From positions 1-64,000 of the forward strand of contig JBMOGA010000011.1 of the NCBI GenBank assembly GCA_049318625.1: a stretch of DNA of 64,000 nucleotides, given 5' to 3'. The notes under the pieces were generated by a model. The model searched no databases. It saw nothing but the letters and a program-made list of their open reading frames with translations, and was not told the DNA's origin. Source of the DNA: JBMOGA01 sp049318625. Lineage in GTDB: Bacteria > Pseudomonadota > Alphaproteobacteria > Rhizobiales > Hyphomicrobiaceae. The position numbers and the translations under genes are program-made. Within the stretch, counting starts at the first letter, position 1. Every line of letters starts with the position of its first letter. Positions 33,841 through 44,092 of the stretch are shown here, in pieces.

Positions 33841-34620
33841 TCAGGCGACGGTGAGCGCCACCTCGCCGAGGCCGCCGAGCGTGAACGACAGCCGGTCGCC
33901 GGCCTTCACCGGGATCGTCGGGATCACGCTGCCGGTGATGATCACCTGACCGGCCTTGAGCGGCCGGCCGCGGCCGGCGGCGAGGTTGGCGAGCCACGCG
34001 AGCGCGCCGAGCGGATCGTCGGTCCGCCCGCTCTTCTCGTCGCCGCCGTTGACCGTGAGCCGTCCCTCGAGGCCGTCGAGCGGCGCGTTCGGCGCCACCG
34101 TCACCGGCCGTCCGAGCACGATGCCGGCGTTCCAGGCGTTGTCGGCGATCAACGAGAGCGCCTTGGTCTCGCGGTAGACGGCGTGACGGTCCTCGATCAG
34201 CTCGAACGCGGGCATGACCGTCGAGACGGCGTTGCGCACGCTCTCCCGCGTCCACGGCTCGGCGCGCGCCGCCAGATCGATGACGAGGCGCACCGCCAGT
34301 TCGCACTCGATCATCACGTTGACGTAGTCGGCGCGCGCGATGGTCGCCGGCGAGGTGTGGATGCGCCGCTCGAAGATCGCGCCGCCGCACGGATGGTCGA
34401 TCCCCATCAGCGCCTGCATCACCTTGGTCGTGGTCGCGATCTTGGCGCCGGCGATCCGGCCGTACCGGCCGCTCCAGATTTCCTGCAAGGCGTCCTGCAC
34501 GGCGTAGGCCTGGTCGAGCGAGCCCGGCGCCAGCTCCGGCGGCAGGTTGGTGTAGACGGCGCGCGCCGCGTGCTGCTCGGCCACCCAGCGGGCGGCGGCC
34601 TCGGCGTCGAATGTCGCCAT
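33841..34620 (-). CDS. 2-keto-4-pentenoate hydratase/fumarylacetoacetase-superfamily protein
   Basis: 259 residues of the MhpD-type hydratase/decarboxylase family. Features: QAYAVQDALQ, GAKIATTTKVMQALMGIDHP, the metal-binding pair in IECELAVRLV, PAFELIEDR and the end GDRLSFTLGGLGEVALTV. Members add water to 2-hydroxypenta-2,4-dienoate-like intermediates or decarboxylate oxalocrotonate in aromatic meta-cleavage pathways. Start ATG 34620 has GGGGGTC upstream. The gene lies 148 bases downstream of the carboxyltransferase on the same strand. Confidence 0.87.
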   Translation of the reverse strand: MATFDAEAAARWVAEQHAARAVYTNLPPELAPGSLDQAYAVQDALQEIWSGRYGRIAGAKIATTTKVMQALMGIDHPCGGAIFERRIHTSPATIARADYVNVMIECELAVRLVIDLAARAEPWTRESVRNAVSTVMPAFELIEDRHAVYRETKALSLIADNAWNAGIVLGRPVTVAPNAPLDGLEGRLTVNGGDEKSGRTDDPLGALAWLANLAAGRGRPLKAGQVIITGSVIPTIPVKAGDRLSFTLGGLGEVALTVA

Positions 34621-34768
34621 GTCGGAAGACCCCCTTGTTCTTATGTCAGGACGGCCGCCCCGGCAGCAGCGCCTTCCGGCGCTGAGCCACGATTCTCCTT
34701 CCCCCCAGCCCATTCAACACGGCCACGCGGGGCAAGGGCAAGCGCCGCCTGCATCCGCCGCGGCCGAT

Positions 34769-36376
<1,608 letters not shown>

Positions 36377-36387
36377 GGGGCTCGCGC

Positions 36388-36801
36388 TCAGCCGCCGACC
36401 GGCCGCGTCGGCGGCTCGACCGGACCGCCCGCGTTGCGCCAGGCGCCGAAGCCGCCGACGATGTGCGCGACCGGCTTCAGCCCCATGTCCTGCACGGTCT
36501 TGGTCGCGAGCGCGGAGCGCATCCCGCCGGCGCAGAACAGAACGAACTCCTTGTCCTCGCCGAACACCGGCTTGAAATACGGGCTGTCCGGATCGACCCA
36601 GAATTCCAGCATGCCGCGTGGGCAGTGGAAGGCGCCGGGAATGCGGCCTTCGCGGTCGAGTTCGCGCGGGTCGCGCAGATCCACCAGCACGACGTTGGGG
36701 TCCTTGGCGCGCGCCATCGCCTCCTCGGCCGAATACTCCTTGATCTGGCTCTTCGCCGCCGCGACCATCGACTTGACGCCCAGCGTGATCTTTCCGGTCA
36801 T
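36388..36801 (-). CDS. single-domain rhodanese-like protein
   Basis: 137 residues. The rhodanese fold shows as VVLVDLRDPRELDREGRIPGAFHCPRG and the active-site loop LFCAGGMRSA (Cys about residue 91), followed by AHIVGGFGAWRNAGGP. It may transfer sulfur to a nucleophile or act as a redox switch. The N-terminal 30 residues are a helical extension. Start ATG 36801; the frame is open upstream to 36900. Immediately upstream of the carboxyltransferase gene. Confidence 0.87.
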   Translation of the reverse strand: MTGKITLGVKSMVAAAKSQIKEYSAEEAMARAKDPNVVLVDLRDPRELDREGRIPGAFHCPRGMLEFWVDPDSPYFKPVFGEDKEFVLFCAGGMRSALATKTVQDMGLKPVAHIVGGFGAWRNAGGPVEPPTRPVGG

Positions 36802-37025
36802 GATGCGCTCTGTGCTCGCTATCGGTCCTGACTGCCGGCTCGGCGGGGGGTCTGCAGGCGGGTGTATCGGCTGCGCGGACCTTCCCGAAGGCTCCCGCAC
36901 GATTTATAGGCGAGCCGGCGGGCAATGGCGACCCGGCTTGTCGGGCAGCTCGTCCGGTGCCGGGCGGCGCCCGCAAAAATGTCCGTTTTGCCCGATCCGG
37001 TGGTGGGGTGAGCGAGGGAGACGCG

Positions 37026-37475
37026 ATGCGCACGCCGACAACCCTGATCGTCCTGGCGCTGCTGGCCGGTGGTTGCGCCCAGGCGTTGCCGGGCGGCACG
37101 CCGACGGCCCGCAAGGTGGTCCCCGACACCTCGGGCGCCTACGAAGGCGGCGCCTACAAGCTATCGGCGGACGAGTTGACCCTCGATTGCAAGAAACTCG
37201 CGGGCCGCATGCAGGTTCGGATCCTCCAGATCCGCGACGCCGACACCCGCAAGCCGACCACGGGTCTGAGCCAGGGGCTGCAATCCGCCGTCACGCCGGT
37301 TTTTGGTGGCGCGACCTACGGCGCCAGTTCCCAAGGCGACTTGGCGCGTGACCGCGCCATGCTCGACGCCTACAACGCGCAGCTGAAGGCGAAAGGGTGC
37401 GGCACCTTCGATCTCGACGCCGAACTCGCCTCTCGTGACGTCACGCACACGCCGCGGCCGCAGCCCAAGCGCTGA
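37026..37475 (+). CDS. putative small lipoprotein
   Basis: 149 residues. The N-terminus MRTPTTLIVLALLAGGC carries a lipobox (LAGGC) with Cys17 as the lipid-anchored residue. The mature part contains ADELTLDCKKLAGRMQVRILQIRD and two further Cys, with a helical end. Similar short lipoproteins occur in Rhizobiales; function unknown. Start ATG 37026 has GAGGGAGA upstream. Convergent with the Lrp-type regulator. Confidence 0.72.
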   Translation: MRTPTTLIVLALLAGGCAQALPGGTPTARKVVPDTSGAYEGGAYKLSADELTLDCKKLAGRMQVRILQIRDADTRKPTTGLSQGLQSAVTPVFGGATYGASSQGDLARDRAMLDAYNAQLKAKGCGTFDLDAELASRDVTHTPRPQPKR

Positions 37476-37483
37476 GGCGTCCC

Positions 37484-37969
37484 TCACGCCCCCTCGCGCA
37501 CGGCCTGCCGGGCGAAGTCGAGCGGCATCGCGGTCGTATACTTGATCTGCTCCATCGCGAACGCTGAGGACACATTGGTGAGTTCGATCTTCGAGATCAG
37601 CTTCTTGTAGAAGGTGTCGTAGGCCTCGATGCTCGGCACCACGACCCGCAGCAGATAATCGACCGCGCCGCTCATCCGGTAGAACTCGACGACCTCGGGA
37701 AAATCGACGATCGCCGCGTGGAACCGCTCCAGCCAGCCGATCGAGTGCTGATTGGTGCTGATGGAAACGAACACGGTCACTCCAGCGTGAACCTTGCGGG
37801 CGTCGAGAATGGCGACGCGGCGCTGGATGACCCCAGACTCTTCAAGCCGCTGAATGCGCCGCCAGCACGGCGTGGTCGACAGCCCGACCGCCTTACCGAT
37901 CTCGGCGACCGGCTTGGTCGCGTCGTCTTGCAGGATCCGCAAGATCTTGATGTCCATCTCGTCCAGCAT
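37484..37969 (-). CDS. Lrp/AsnC-family transcriptional regulator
   Basis: 161 residues. An N-terminal helix-turn-helix (LDEMDIKILRILQDDATKPVAEIGKAVGLSTTPCWRRIQRLEESGVI, read in parts, about 1-50) is followed by the ligand-binding RAM domain (about 65-150: YRMSGAVDYLLRVVVPSIEAYDTF). It should sense an amino acid and control nearby metabolism. Start ATG 37969; a GTG at 37981 is possible. The A+T-rich region upstream (37990-38055), between it and the TIGR01244 gene, may hold its operator. The neighbours do not reveal which amino acid. Confidence 0.92.
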   Translation of the reverse strand: MLDEMDIKILRILQDDATKPVAEIGKAVGLSTTPCWRRIQRLEESGVIQRRVAILDARKVHAGVTVFVSISTNQHSIGWLERFHAAIVDFPEVVEFYRMSGAVDYLLRVVVPSIEAYDTFYKKLISKIELTNVSSAFAMEQIKYTTAMPLDFARQAVREGA

Positions 37970-38134
37970 CGAAGGGCCCACTTCTTGCCAATAATAGAAA
38001 TCATATTGCTGCGAACCCTATCCGAACCCCGCAATCATAGCAAATAATTCTATGGTGGGGTGATTTTTCCCCTTGCCCAACCGGCGCCAGAGCGGATATG
38101 AGCCCGCCCAGTTCATCCGATCCGCGAGGGTACC

Positions 38135-38602
38135 GTGCCAGCCGTCCGTCCCATCACGCCCTCGTTCGCCGTCGCCGGCGAACTCACCGCCGCCGATATC
38201 GCCGATCTGGCTCGCCTGGGTTTTCGCGGCCTCATCTCGAACCGGCCCGACGGCGAAGAGCGCGGCCAGCTGACGGCCGCTGAGACCGCGGACCTCGCCG
38301 CGGCTGCGGGTCTCGCCTTCCGCCATGTCCCGGCCTCCAAGCACGATCTCTTCTCCGCAGGGACCGTCGCCGCCATGCAGGCGGCCGTGGCCGACCTCGA
38401 GGGTCCGGTGTTGGCCCACTGCAAATCCGGCCTGCGCTCGGCCGTACTGTGGGCGATCGTCGCCGCCGGTGAGCAGCCGATCGGGGAGGTCGTGGCGACC
38501 GTGCGCGCCGCCGGGTTCGACATCTCGGGTCTCGCCGACGATATCGTCGACGCAGGCAGTGCGACGCTGGCTGCGGCCGGCACGACGGGCCGGGCGGTCT
38601 AG
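38135..38602 (+). CDS. TIGR01244/DUF442 phosphatase-like (Blh-type) protein
   Basis: 155 residues. The fold is cysteine-phosphatase-like: LTAADIADLARLGFRGLISNRPDGEE, then FRHVPASK and the P-loop HCKSGLRSA (Cys about 90). This group is described as sulfur transferase- or phosphatase-like and sometimes occurs fused to a beta-lactamase-fold sulfur dioxygenase. Here it is alone. GTG start 38135. Its stop codon overlaps, in the palindrome CTAG, that of the convergent uracil-DNA-glycosylase-like gene. Confidence 0.83.
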   Translation: MPAVRPITPSFAVAGELTAADIADLARLGFRGLISNRPDGEERGQLTAAETADLAAAAGLAFRHVPASKHDLFSAGTVAAMQAAVADLEGPVLAHCKSGLRSAVLWAIVAAGEQPIGEVVATVRAAGFDISGLADDIVDAGSATLAAAGTTGRAV

Positions 38603-39237
38603 CCAAGCGCGAGACAGGCCCGCACCGCCGCCCGGAGCGCCGGCACCACATCGGCGTCGAACCAGGGGTTTCGTTTGAGCCAGCCGTTGTTGCGCCACGA
38701 CGGGTGCGGCAGCGCCATCAGCCGCGGACGCGCGGCATCGGCGGTCGCGGTGCAGGTCTCGCGCACCACGGCGTCGAGCGGCCGGCCCTTGAACATCGGG
38801 GCGTGCCAGTCCTGGGCATAGCGTCCGATCAGCAGGATCAGCGTCAGGCGTGGCAAGGCCGCGAAGATATCCGCCCGCCAGCGTGGCGCGCATTCGCGGC
38901 GCGGCGGCAGATCGCTGCCCGCGGCACTGAGACCGGGGAAGCAGAATCCCATGGGCACGATGGCGATACGGCCCTCGTCGTAGAACGCCGCCTCCGTCAC
39001 GCCCATCCACTCGCGCAGCCGCACGCCCGAAGGATCGCTGAACGGCAGCCCGGAGGCATGCACCCGTGTCCCCGGCGCCTGTCCGCAGATCGCGAGCGTC
39101 GCGCTGGCGCGGCCACGCACCACCGGCCGCGGCAGGTGCGGCAGCGGCTGACCACGGGGCGCCTCGATGCAGAGCCGGCACGCCCGAACCTCGGCCAGCA
39201 GCGCCGCGAGGCGGGCCTCCGCCGCCGGGTCAGACAT
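38599..39237 (-). CDS. uracil-DNA glycosylase-superfamily protein
   Basis: 212 residues. The N-terminal CRLC lies in the first 25 residues, followed by the family motif ICGQAPGTRVHASGLPF (active-site loop), IVPMGFCFPG and the C-terminal LPHPSWRN loop, which corresponds to the HPSP loop of uracil glycosylases. It may remove uracil from DNA or act on another base; specificity is uncertain. Start ATG 39237 overlaps the end of the MBL-fold gene by eight bases, suggesting coupled translation. Confidence 0.82.
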   Translation of the reverse strand: MSDPAAEARLAALLAEVRACRLCIEAPRGQPLPHLPRPVVRGRASATLAICGQAPGTRVHASGLPFSDPSGVRLREWMGVTEAAFYDEGRIAIVPMGFCFPGLSAAGSDLPPRRECAPRWRADIFAALPRLTLILLIGRYAQDWHAPMFKGRPLDAVVRETCTATADAARPRLMALPHPSWRNNGWLKRNPWFDADVVPALRAAVRACLALG

Positions 39238-39973
39238 CGAGGACCAGGCCATCCTCCGCCAGCGTGATCCGCGGATCACTGACGAGGTCGCGGGCCGCCA
39301 GCATCGCCGTGTTCATGTGCGTCAGCAGGATGCGGCGCGCGGTCAGCAGTTCGAGCTTTTCAGAGAGCGTCCGCCAGTTGATGTGGTAGCGCACGGCGCG
39401 GTCGGGCTCGTAGCATTCGACGATGAAGAGGTCGGCGCCGCGGGCGCAGGCGGTGAGTGCATCGACCCATTCGGTATCGCCCGAGAATGCCAGCACGCGA
39501 CCGTCGCGCTCGATCCGCAGCGCATGCGACGGCGCCCCGGACGGGTGGCTGACCTCGAAAGCGGTGACACGGCTGGCCCCGAGGGTGAGTGGTTCTCCGG
39601 CAGCGATCTCGCGGAACGCCAGAGGATGGCGGCGTGCCGTCGTTGTCGAGCCCGGAAAAAGCGCCTCCGACGCCGCGACCACCCGGGCTTCGATGCCGGG
39701 CGGTCCGACGATGTCCAGCGGCACCGTCCGCCGCGCCACGTGCTGCGCATGCAGTAGAAAAAAGACGAGCCCGGCGAAATGGTCACCGTGCAGATGGCTT
39801 ATCAGCACGGTGTCGATCGCGTTGGGATCGAGCCCCAGCCGGTTGAGGCCGATCATCGAGGACGCGCCGCAGTCGATCAGGAACGTGCCGGCGCCATCGC
39901 TGACGTGAAAGCAGGTGTTGAGGCGGCCGCCCGAGCCGAATGCATCCCCGCAGCCGACGAGTGTGAGCTTCAT
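39230..39973 (-). CDS. MBL-fold metallo-hydrolase (RNase Z/arylsulfatase-like)
   Basis: 247 residues. Begins MKLTLVGCGDAFGSGGRLNTC. The metal motif is HLHGDH (His60, His62, Asp64, His65), with GDTEW and LTHMN further on. The layout matches the compact RNase Z-like or phosphodiesterase group rather than beta-lactamases. The substrate is unknown. It heads a two-gene unit with the glycosylase-like gene. Confidence 0.87.
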   Translation of the reverse strand: MKLTLVGCGDAFGSGGRLNTCFHVSDGAGTFLIDCGASSMIGLNRLGLDPNAIDTVLISHLHGDHFAGLVFFLLHAQHVARRTVPLDIVGPPGIEARVVAASEALFPGSTTTARRHPLAFREIAAGEPLTLGASRVTAFEVSHPSGAPSHALRIERDGRVLAFSGDTEWVDALTACARGADLFIVECYEPDRAVRYHINWRTLSEKLELLTARRILLTHMNTAMLAARDLVSDPRITLAEDGLVLDV

Positions 39974-40070
39974 GTGATCGCGACCCCATTCCAGCCCGAT
40001 GGGCGGGCCAGAAAACGCTGAGCACCGTTCTGGATCCGGCGCTGTTCCCCGAGGAACGGCGCCCGTGACA

Positions 40071-40682
40071 TCAAGCCGTGGCGCTGGGCCGCGCCGAGAC
40101 CGCGGCGTGCCAGCGATCGAGATTGGCCAGACCGGCCGGCCGCTCGATCTTCGCCGGCTTCAGGAAGTCGACCGCCACCAGCGCCGTGATGTCCGCGACC
40201 GTGTAGCTGTCGCCGGCGACGAACGCCCGGCCCGCCAGTTCGGCGTCGAGCATCGCCAGCTGCTCGAGCGCCCGGGCCCGGCTCGCCTCTGCCCAGGCGG
40301 CGATCTGCGGCTGCTCCAGCGGCGCCATGGCGGGGTGGGTGTGCCGAAATGTCTGCGCAACCCGAAAGAGCAGCCCATGCTCGATGCGCCGGTTCCACAT
40401 TTCGACGATCGCCCGCTCCTTCGCCGTGCGGCCGAACAGTGCCGGCTCGGGCTGGGTCTCTTCGAAATAGCGGCAGATTGCGATGCTTTCCGAGATGGCG
40501 GTGCCGTCGTCGAGGATCAGCACCGGCACCTGCTGCAACGGATTGAGCTTGGTGAAGGTGGCGGCGCGGTGCTCCATCTTCATCATGTCGATCTGCTCGA
40601 ACGGCACCGTGATGCCCTTCTCGGCGAGAAAAATGCGCACGCGGCGCGGATTCGGCGCCCGCGACTGCTCGATGATCTTCAC
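40071..40682 (-). CDS. glutathione S-transferase family protein
   Basis: 203 residues. The thioredoxin-like N-domain opens KIIEQSRAPNPRRVRIFLAEKGI and has the glutathione-binding QQVPVLILDDGTAISESIAICRYF (read in part, about 48-72). The C-terminal helical domain ends SYTVADITALVAVDFLKPAKI and GLANLDRWHAAVSARP. Start GTG 40682 is chosen because AGGGAG lies seven bases upstream; GTG 40685 is an alternative. The frame is open to 40931 without similarity. Likely role is detoxification or thiol chemistry. Confidence 0.9.
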   Translation of the reverse strand: MKIIEQSRAPNPRRVRIFLAEKGITVPFEQIDMMKMEHRAATFTKLNPLQQVPVLILDDGTAISESIAICRYFEETQPEPALFGRTAKERAIVEMWNRRIEHGLLFRVAQTFRHTHPAMAPLEQPQIAAWAEASRARALEQLAMLDAELAGRAFVAGDSYTVADITALVAVDFLKPAKIERPAGLANLDRWHAAVSARPSATA

Positions 40683-40781
40683 CACAACGCTCCCTGGTCC
40701 GGCGGCTCGCGTGTGATCGGCTTTGACGGATCGCGTCCGCGGTCCTTCGAAGTCGCAACGCTCACGCATGGTCATAGACTG

Positions 40782-40843
40782 AGGGTGCGAAGGCCGATCT
40801 CGGTGGACGCGCCACGCGCGTCCACCTCGACCGACCGCACCCT
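40782..40843. repeat. nested inverted repeat (8-bp outer and 10-bp inner arms)
   Basis: Inner arms GGTGGACGCG (40802-40811) and CGCGTCCACC (40817-40826) are perfect, with a 5-base loop. Outer arms AGGGTGCG (40782-40789) and CGCACCCT (40836-40843) are also perfect. The element has no T-run on either side, so it is not a simple terminator. It could be an operator, a cruciform site or a structured leader. Confidence 0.7.
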
Positions 40844-40859
40844 GGGTGCCGACCATGCA

Positions 40860-40892
40860 CCGGCCGGGAGGGATCGGCAACCGCCCGGCCGG
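40860..40892. repeat. inverted repeat with 9-bp perfect arms
   Basis: CCGGCCGGG (40860-40868) and CCCGGCCGG (40884-40892) flank a 15-base loop. It lies 16 bases after the nested repeat and 100 bases before the kinase start. Confidence 0.65.
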
Positions 40893-40992
40893 AGATGGAG
40901 CGTCGGTCAACGGAGCCTTAGGAATTTGCATGCTACCGAGGAGCGGTCGGGTCCGTCACCGCCCGCCCAGGCGTTGGAGTTTGCGTCCGGTC

Positions 40993-42579
40993 ATGGCTCA
41001 CAGTGTCCGCGTGCCGTCGCCAGAGGTGCTGCGTGAGCGCTATGCGCGCCAGCCGTCGCCGTCGGGCGGATCGCAGGCCGTACGGACGGCCCGCGAGCAA
41101 CTGTCCGACACCCCCGATTTCACCGGCCGCGTCGCCCACGACCGCTTGGCCATGCTGGTGCGCAACGAGCTGTCGGCCGGCAAAACGAGCCTGCTGATGA
41201 CCGTCGTCGTCGGTCTGGCCGCTCTCGTCTGGGCGCCCTGGACGGAGGTGGCGCTGGCCGTCGTGGCGATCGTCGCCGCCAAGCTCCTGCTGCTCGAAGC
41301 CGGCCGGCGCTTCGAAGCCGACCCCGAGGCAAAGAGCGCGACCGCCGCATGGCACCGCCGTCTGGTCTGGCACGAGGCCGGCAACGGGGTGGCCTGGGCG
41401 GCACTCGTGCTGGCGGGGATCGGCGGCGAGGCGGCCTTGTTCCACGACAGTCAGCCGGTGGCCGAGCCGATCGGGCTGTTCGGCGCCCTGGTCGTCGTGC
41501 TCGCCGTTCGCATGGCGCTCGCCGCCCCGTCCGCGACCATGCTCTGCGTCGGCACCATCCCGATGACCCTTGCGGTGATCGCCCGGATCTCCCTGGCCTC
41601 CGAGCCGTTCCATCTCGTCCTCGCCGTCCTCGCAGGCGCGATGCAGGTCTGCTTCCTGTTCCTCGCCGGCAGCACCAGCCGGACCGCCCGCACCATGCTC
41701 GCCTACCGGGCCGAGAAGGACGCCCTCATCGCCGAGATCGAGGCCGAGCGGGCGCTCGCGGAAGCCGCCCGCCGCCGCGCCGAGGAGGCCAACGTCGCCA
41801 AGTCGCGCTTCCTCGCCACCATGAGCCACGAGCTGCGCACCCCCCTCAACGCCATACTCGGCTTCTCGGAGGTCATGAGCCGCGAGGTCATGGGGCCGCT
41901 CGCCAACCCGGTGTACAAGGATTATGCGGGCAGCATCCACCAGAGCGGCACGCACCTGCTGAACCTCATCAACGAGATCCTCGATCTTTCCCGCATCGAG
42001 GCCGGCCGCTACGACTTCGTCGAGGAGAGCGTGCGCCTCGTCGACATCGTCGACGACTGCCGCCGCCTCCTGAAGCTCAAGGCCGAAGCGAAGGGGCTCG
42101 CCGTCCACGTCGACTTCGACGAAACGCTGCCGCCGATCCGCGCCGACGAGCGGGCGATCCGCCAGATCTGCCTGAACCTGATGTCGAACGCGCTCAAGTT
42201 CACGCCCCGCGGCGGCACCGTTGCCCTGATCGTCGAGCCGACCGACAACGGCGGCCAGCGGCTGCGGGTGCGCGACAACGGTCCCGGCATTCCCGCCGAC
42301 GAGTTGCCGAGGGTGCTCGAAGCTTTCGGCCAGGGTTCGCTCGCGCACCAGACGGCGGAGGGTGGCACCGGCCTCGGCCTGCCCATCGTACGCAGCCTCG
42401 CCGAGTTGCACGACGGCCGGTTCGAGCTGCGCTCGGAGTTGCGCCGCGGCACCGAGGCCATCGTCGAGTTGCCGGCGTCCCGCGTCGTGGGCGCCGTGCC
42501 CGCACCGCCGCTGACCCACGTCATGGCACCGCCGGCCGCGCGTCCGCCCCGCGGCGCCATCGCGCCCCGCGCGTGCTAG
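40993..42579 (+). CDS. membrane-bound sensor histidine kinase
   Basis: 528 residues. About 65 cytoplasmic residues precede a membrane domain of roughly six helices (about 65-250) with short loops and no large periplasmic sensor. A coiled coil (about 250-270), the H-box SHELRTPLNAILGF (His279) and an HATPase with NLMSNALKF, DNGPGIP and GGTGLGLPIV follow. The ending is Pro-rich. The core resembles the PleC/DivJ/PdhS group. No response regulator is adjacent. Start ATG 40993; the frame is open to 40846 through the repeat region. It opens a co-directional set with two aspartic proteases and a CHASE2 protein. Confidence 0.92.
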   Translation: MAHSVRVPSPEVLRERYARQPSPSGGSQAVRTAREQLSDTPDFTGRVAHDRLAMLVRNELSAGKTSLLMTVVVGLAALVWAPWTEVALAVVAIVAAKLLLLEAGRRFEADPEAKSATAAWHRRLVWHEAGNGVAWAALVLAGIGGEAALFHDSQPVAEPIGLFGALVVVLAVRMALAAPSATMLCVGTIPMTLAVIARISLASEPFHLVLAVLAGAMQVCFLFLAGSTSRTARTMLAYRAEKDALIAEIEAERALAEAARRRAEEANVAKSRFLATMSHELRTPLNAILGFSEVMSREVMGPLANPVYKDYAGSIHQSGTHLLNLINEILDLSRIEAGRYDFVEESVRLVDIVDDCRRLLKLKAEAKGLAVHVDFDETLPPIRADERAIRQICLNLMSNALKFTPRGGTVALIVEPTDNGGQRLRVRDNGPGIPADELPRVLEAFGQGSLAHQTAEGGTGLGLPIVRSLAELHDGRFELRSELRRGTEAIVELPASRVVGAVPAPPLTHVMAPPAARPPRGAIAPRAC

Positions 42580-42645
42580 CGCCGGCATTGTTGACGACAG
42601 CCCCGCATCCTATGTTTCAAGGGCCGGGAAAGGTCGAGGTGCGCC

Positions 42646-43350
42646 ATGGGTCTTTGGATTGTACTGGGGCTGCTGGCGCTGGCCGGGCTCGTCGGCCTGC
42701 TCATCGGCGACGGCGGCACGCTGCTCGGTCTCGAGGCGTCGGTGCTGGTGCCGGCCCTGATCAGCGCCGCGCTGCTGGCGGTTGTCGGCGGCGGCCTCAT
42801 GTCGAGCTATCGCGGGCAGTTCGTTCGCGCCGTCCGAGATCTGGTCGTCTGGGTGGCGATCGCCTTCGGGCTGGTGCTGGCCTACAGCTATCGCGATGTC
42901 GTCACGGCTGCGCTGAACCGCGTGGCCGGTGAACTGCTGCCGCCCGGTGAGAGCCTCACCGTCGACGGTGTGCCCGAAAACCGGGCGGTCCGCGTCCGCC
43001 GGCGGCCCGACGGCCACTTCGTGGTGCGTACACAAGTCAACGGTGGCAACGCCACCATGATGGTCGACACCGGTGCCTCGGTGGTGGTGCTGACCCAGGC
43101 CGACGCGCGCCAGGCCGGCATCGACCCGCAAAAGCTCTCCTACGTCGTGCCGGTTCGCACCGCCAACGGCCTCGCCTACGCCGCTTCCGTCCGCCTGCGC
43201 AAGATCGCCATCGGCGGTCTCACCCTGGAGAACGTCGACGGCATGGTCGCGGGCCCCGGCGCACTCCACCAAAGTCTGCTCGGTATGAGTTTTTTAACCC
43301 GGCTCCGGTCCTATGAGGTGTCGGGTGAGTTCATGACGCTGCGGATGTGA
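42646..43350 (+). CDS. TIGR02281-type retropepsin-like aspartic protease, membrane-anchored (copy 1)
   Basis: 234 residues. Three membrane helices (about 2-22, 32-52 and 66-84) precede a clan-AA domain (about 115-234) with active-site MVDTGAS (Asp141) and the family ending LLGMSFLTRL. The single DTGAS means it must dimerise to form an active site, like retropepsin. The protease domain probably faces the periplasm. It lies 66 bases after the kinase gene and 51 before a second copy. The natural substrate is unknown. Confidence 0.88.
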   Translation: MGLWIVLGLLALAGLVGLLIGDGGTLLGLEASVLVPALISAALLAVVGGGLMSSYRGQFVRAVRDLVVWVAIAFGLVLAYSYRDVVTAALNRVAGELLPPGESLTVDGVPENRAVRVRRRPDGHFVVRTQVNGGNATMMVDTGASVVVLTQADARQAGIDPQKLSYVVPVRTANGLAYAASVRLRKIAIGGLTLENVDGMVAGPGALHQSLLGMSFLTRLRSYEVSGEFMTLRM

Positions 43351-43401
43351 CGTTCGCGGCGGTCGTCGGTGACGGCCGCAGCCTGCAGCGGGGGAGCAGT
43401 A

Positions 43402-43950
43402 ATGGCGTTGTCGACCGGTGCACGTCGCATGCTGAGCGAAGCCACGCTCTGGGCAGGCTTCGGGGCGGTCGCAGTCCTGGCCTTCACCCATTTCGACGAC
43501 ATCGCGGAACTGGCGGCCCCGCGCCTCGGCGCACTCGAACGGGCCTATGCCGCGAGCGAGGTCCCGACTGTCCGCAGCACCGGCGGCGTCGAGCTCAGAG
43601 CCGACGGCCACGGTCACTTCGTCGCCACCGCCCAGGTCAACGGCAGCGGCATCGACGTCATGGTCGATACCGGCGCCTCGCTGGTCGCGCTGACCGCCGA
43701 GGACGCCGAGCGCATCGGCGTGCGCGTGCGTCCGGCGGACTTCACCCAGCGTGTGGCGACCGCCAACGGCCACGCCAAGGTCGCCCCCGTCGTGCTGCAA
43801 TCGATCACCATCGGCGACGTCACCGTCCGCAACGTCCGCGCCGTCGTGGCCGAGGCTGGGCGCCTGGAGACGACGCTGCTCGGCATGACCTTCCTGTCGC
43901 GCGTCGGCCGTGTCGAGATGAGCGGCGGGCGCCTGCTCCTGCAAGACTGA
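43402..43950 (+). CDS. TIGR02281-type retropepsin-like aspartic protease, membrane-anchored (copy 2)
   Basis: 182 residues. One hydrophobic segment (about 15-32) precedes the protease domain (about 60-182) with MVDTGAS (Asp89) and LLGMTFLSRVGRVEM at the end. The protease half is clearly related to copy 1, but the N-terminal membrane part is shorter and different. The start ATG 43402 has GGGGGAG about six bases upstream. The pair may form homo- or heterodimers. Confidence 0.88.
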   Translation: MALSTGARRMLSEATLWAGFGAVAVLAFTHFDDIAELAAPRLGALERAYAASEVPTVRSTGGVELRADGHGHFVATAQVNGSGIDVMVDTGASLVALTAEDAERIGVRVRPADFTQRVATANGHAKVAPVVLQSITIGDVTVRNVRAVVAEAGRLETTLLGMTFLSRVGRVEMSGGRLLLQD

Positions 43951-44092
43951 CCGGCCTTTCTCCCGGGGACGGGGACGCAGCGCGCTGGTACGCCGCCGGG
44001 CCCCGCGAAACCGTCGATTTGTGTTGCGGCGGGGCCGCCCTCTGGGGCTAGGTGTGGCTGGCGTCAGCCGCCGGCAAACACGAGTTCCCGCC

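Larger units (their letters stand above)
40683..40992. other. divergent intergenic region with strong inverted repeats
   Basis: 310 bases between the GST (minus) and histidine-kinase (plus) genes. It contains two notable inverted repeats, listed separately. I see no clear -35/-10 hexamers. Confidence 0.5.

Noticed and set aside
37990..38055. A+T-rich inverted half-sites (TAGAA...TTCTA and ATTGC...GCAAT) upstream of the Lrp-type gene
   Set aside because: The two pairs do not share a centre of symmetry, so I do not call an operator, although an Lrp-binding region here is plausible.
40933..42588. Open frame of about 550 codons on the minus strand
   Set aside because: Antisense to the histidine kinase gene, with no domain.
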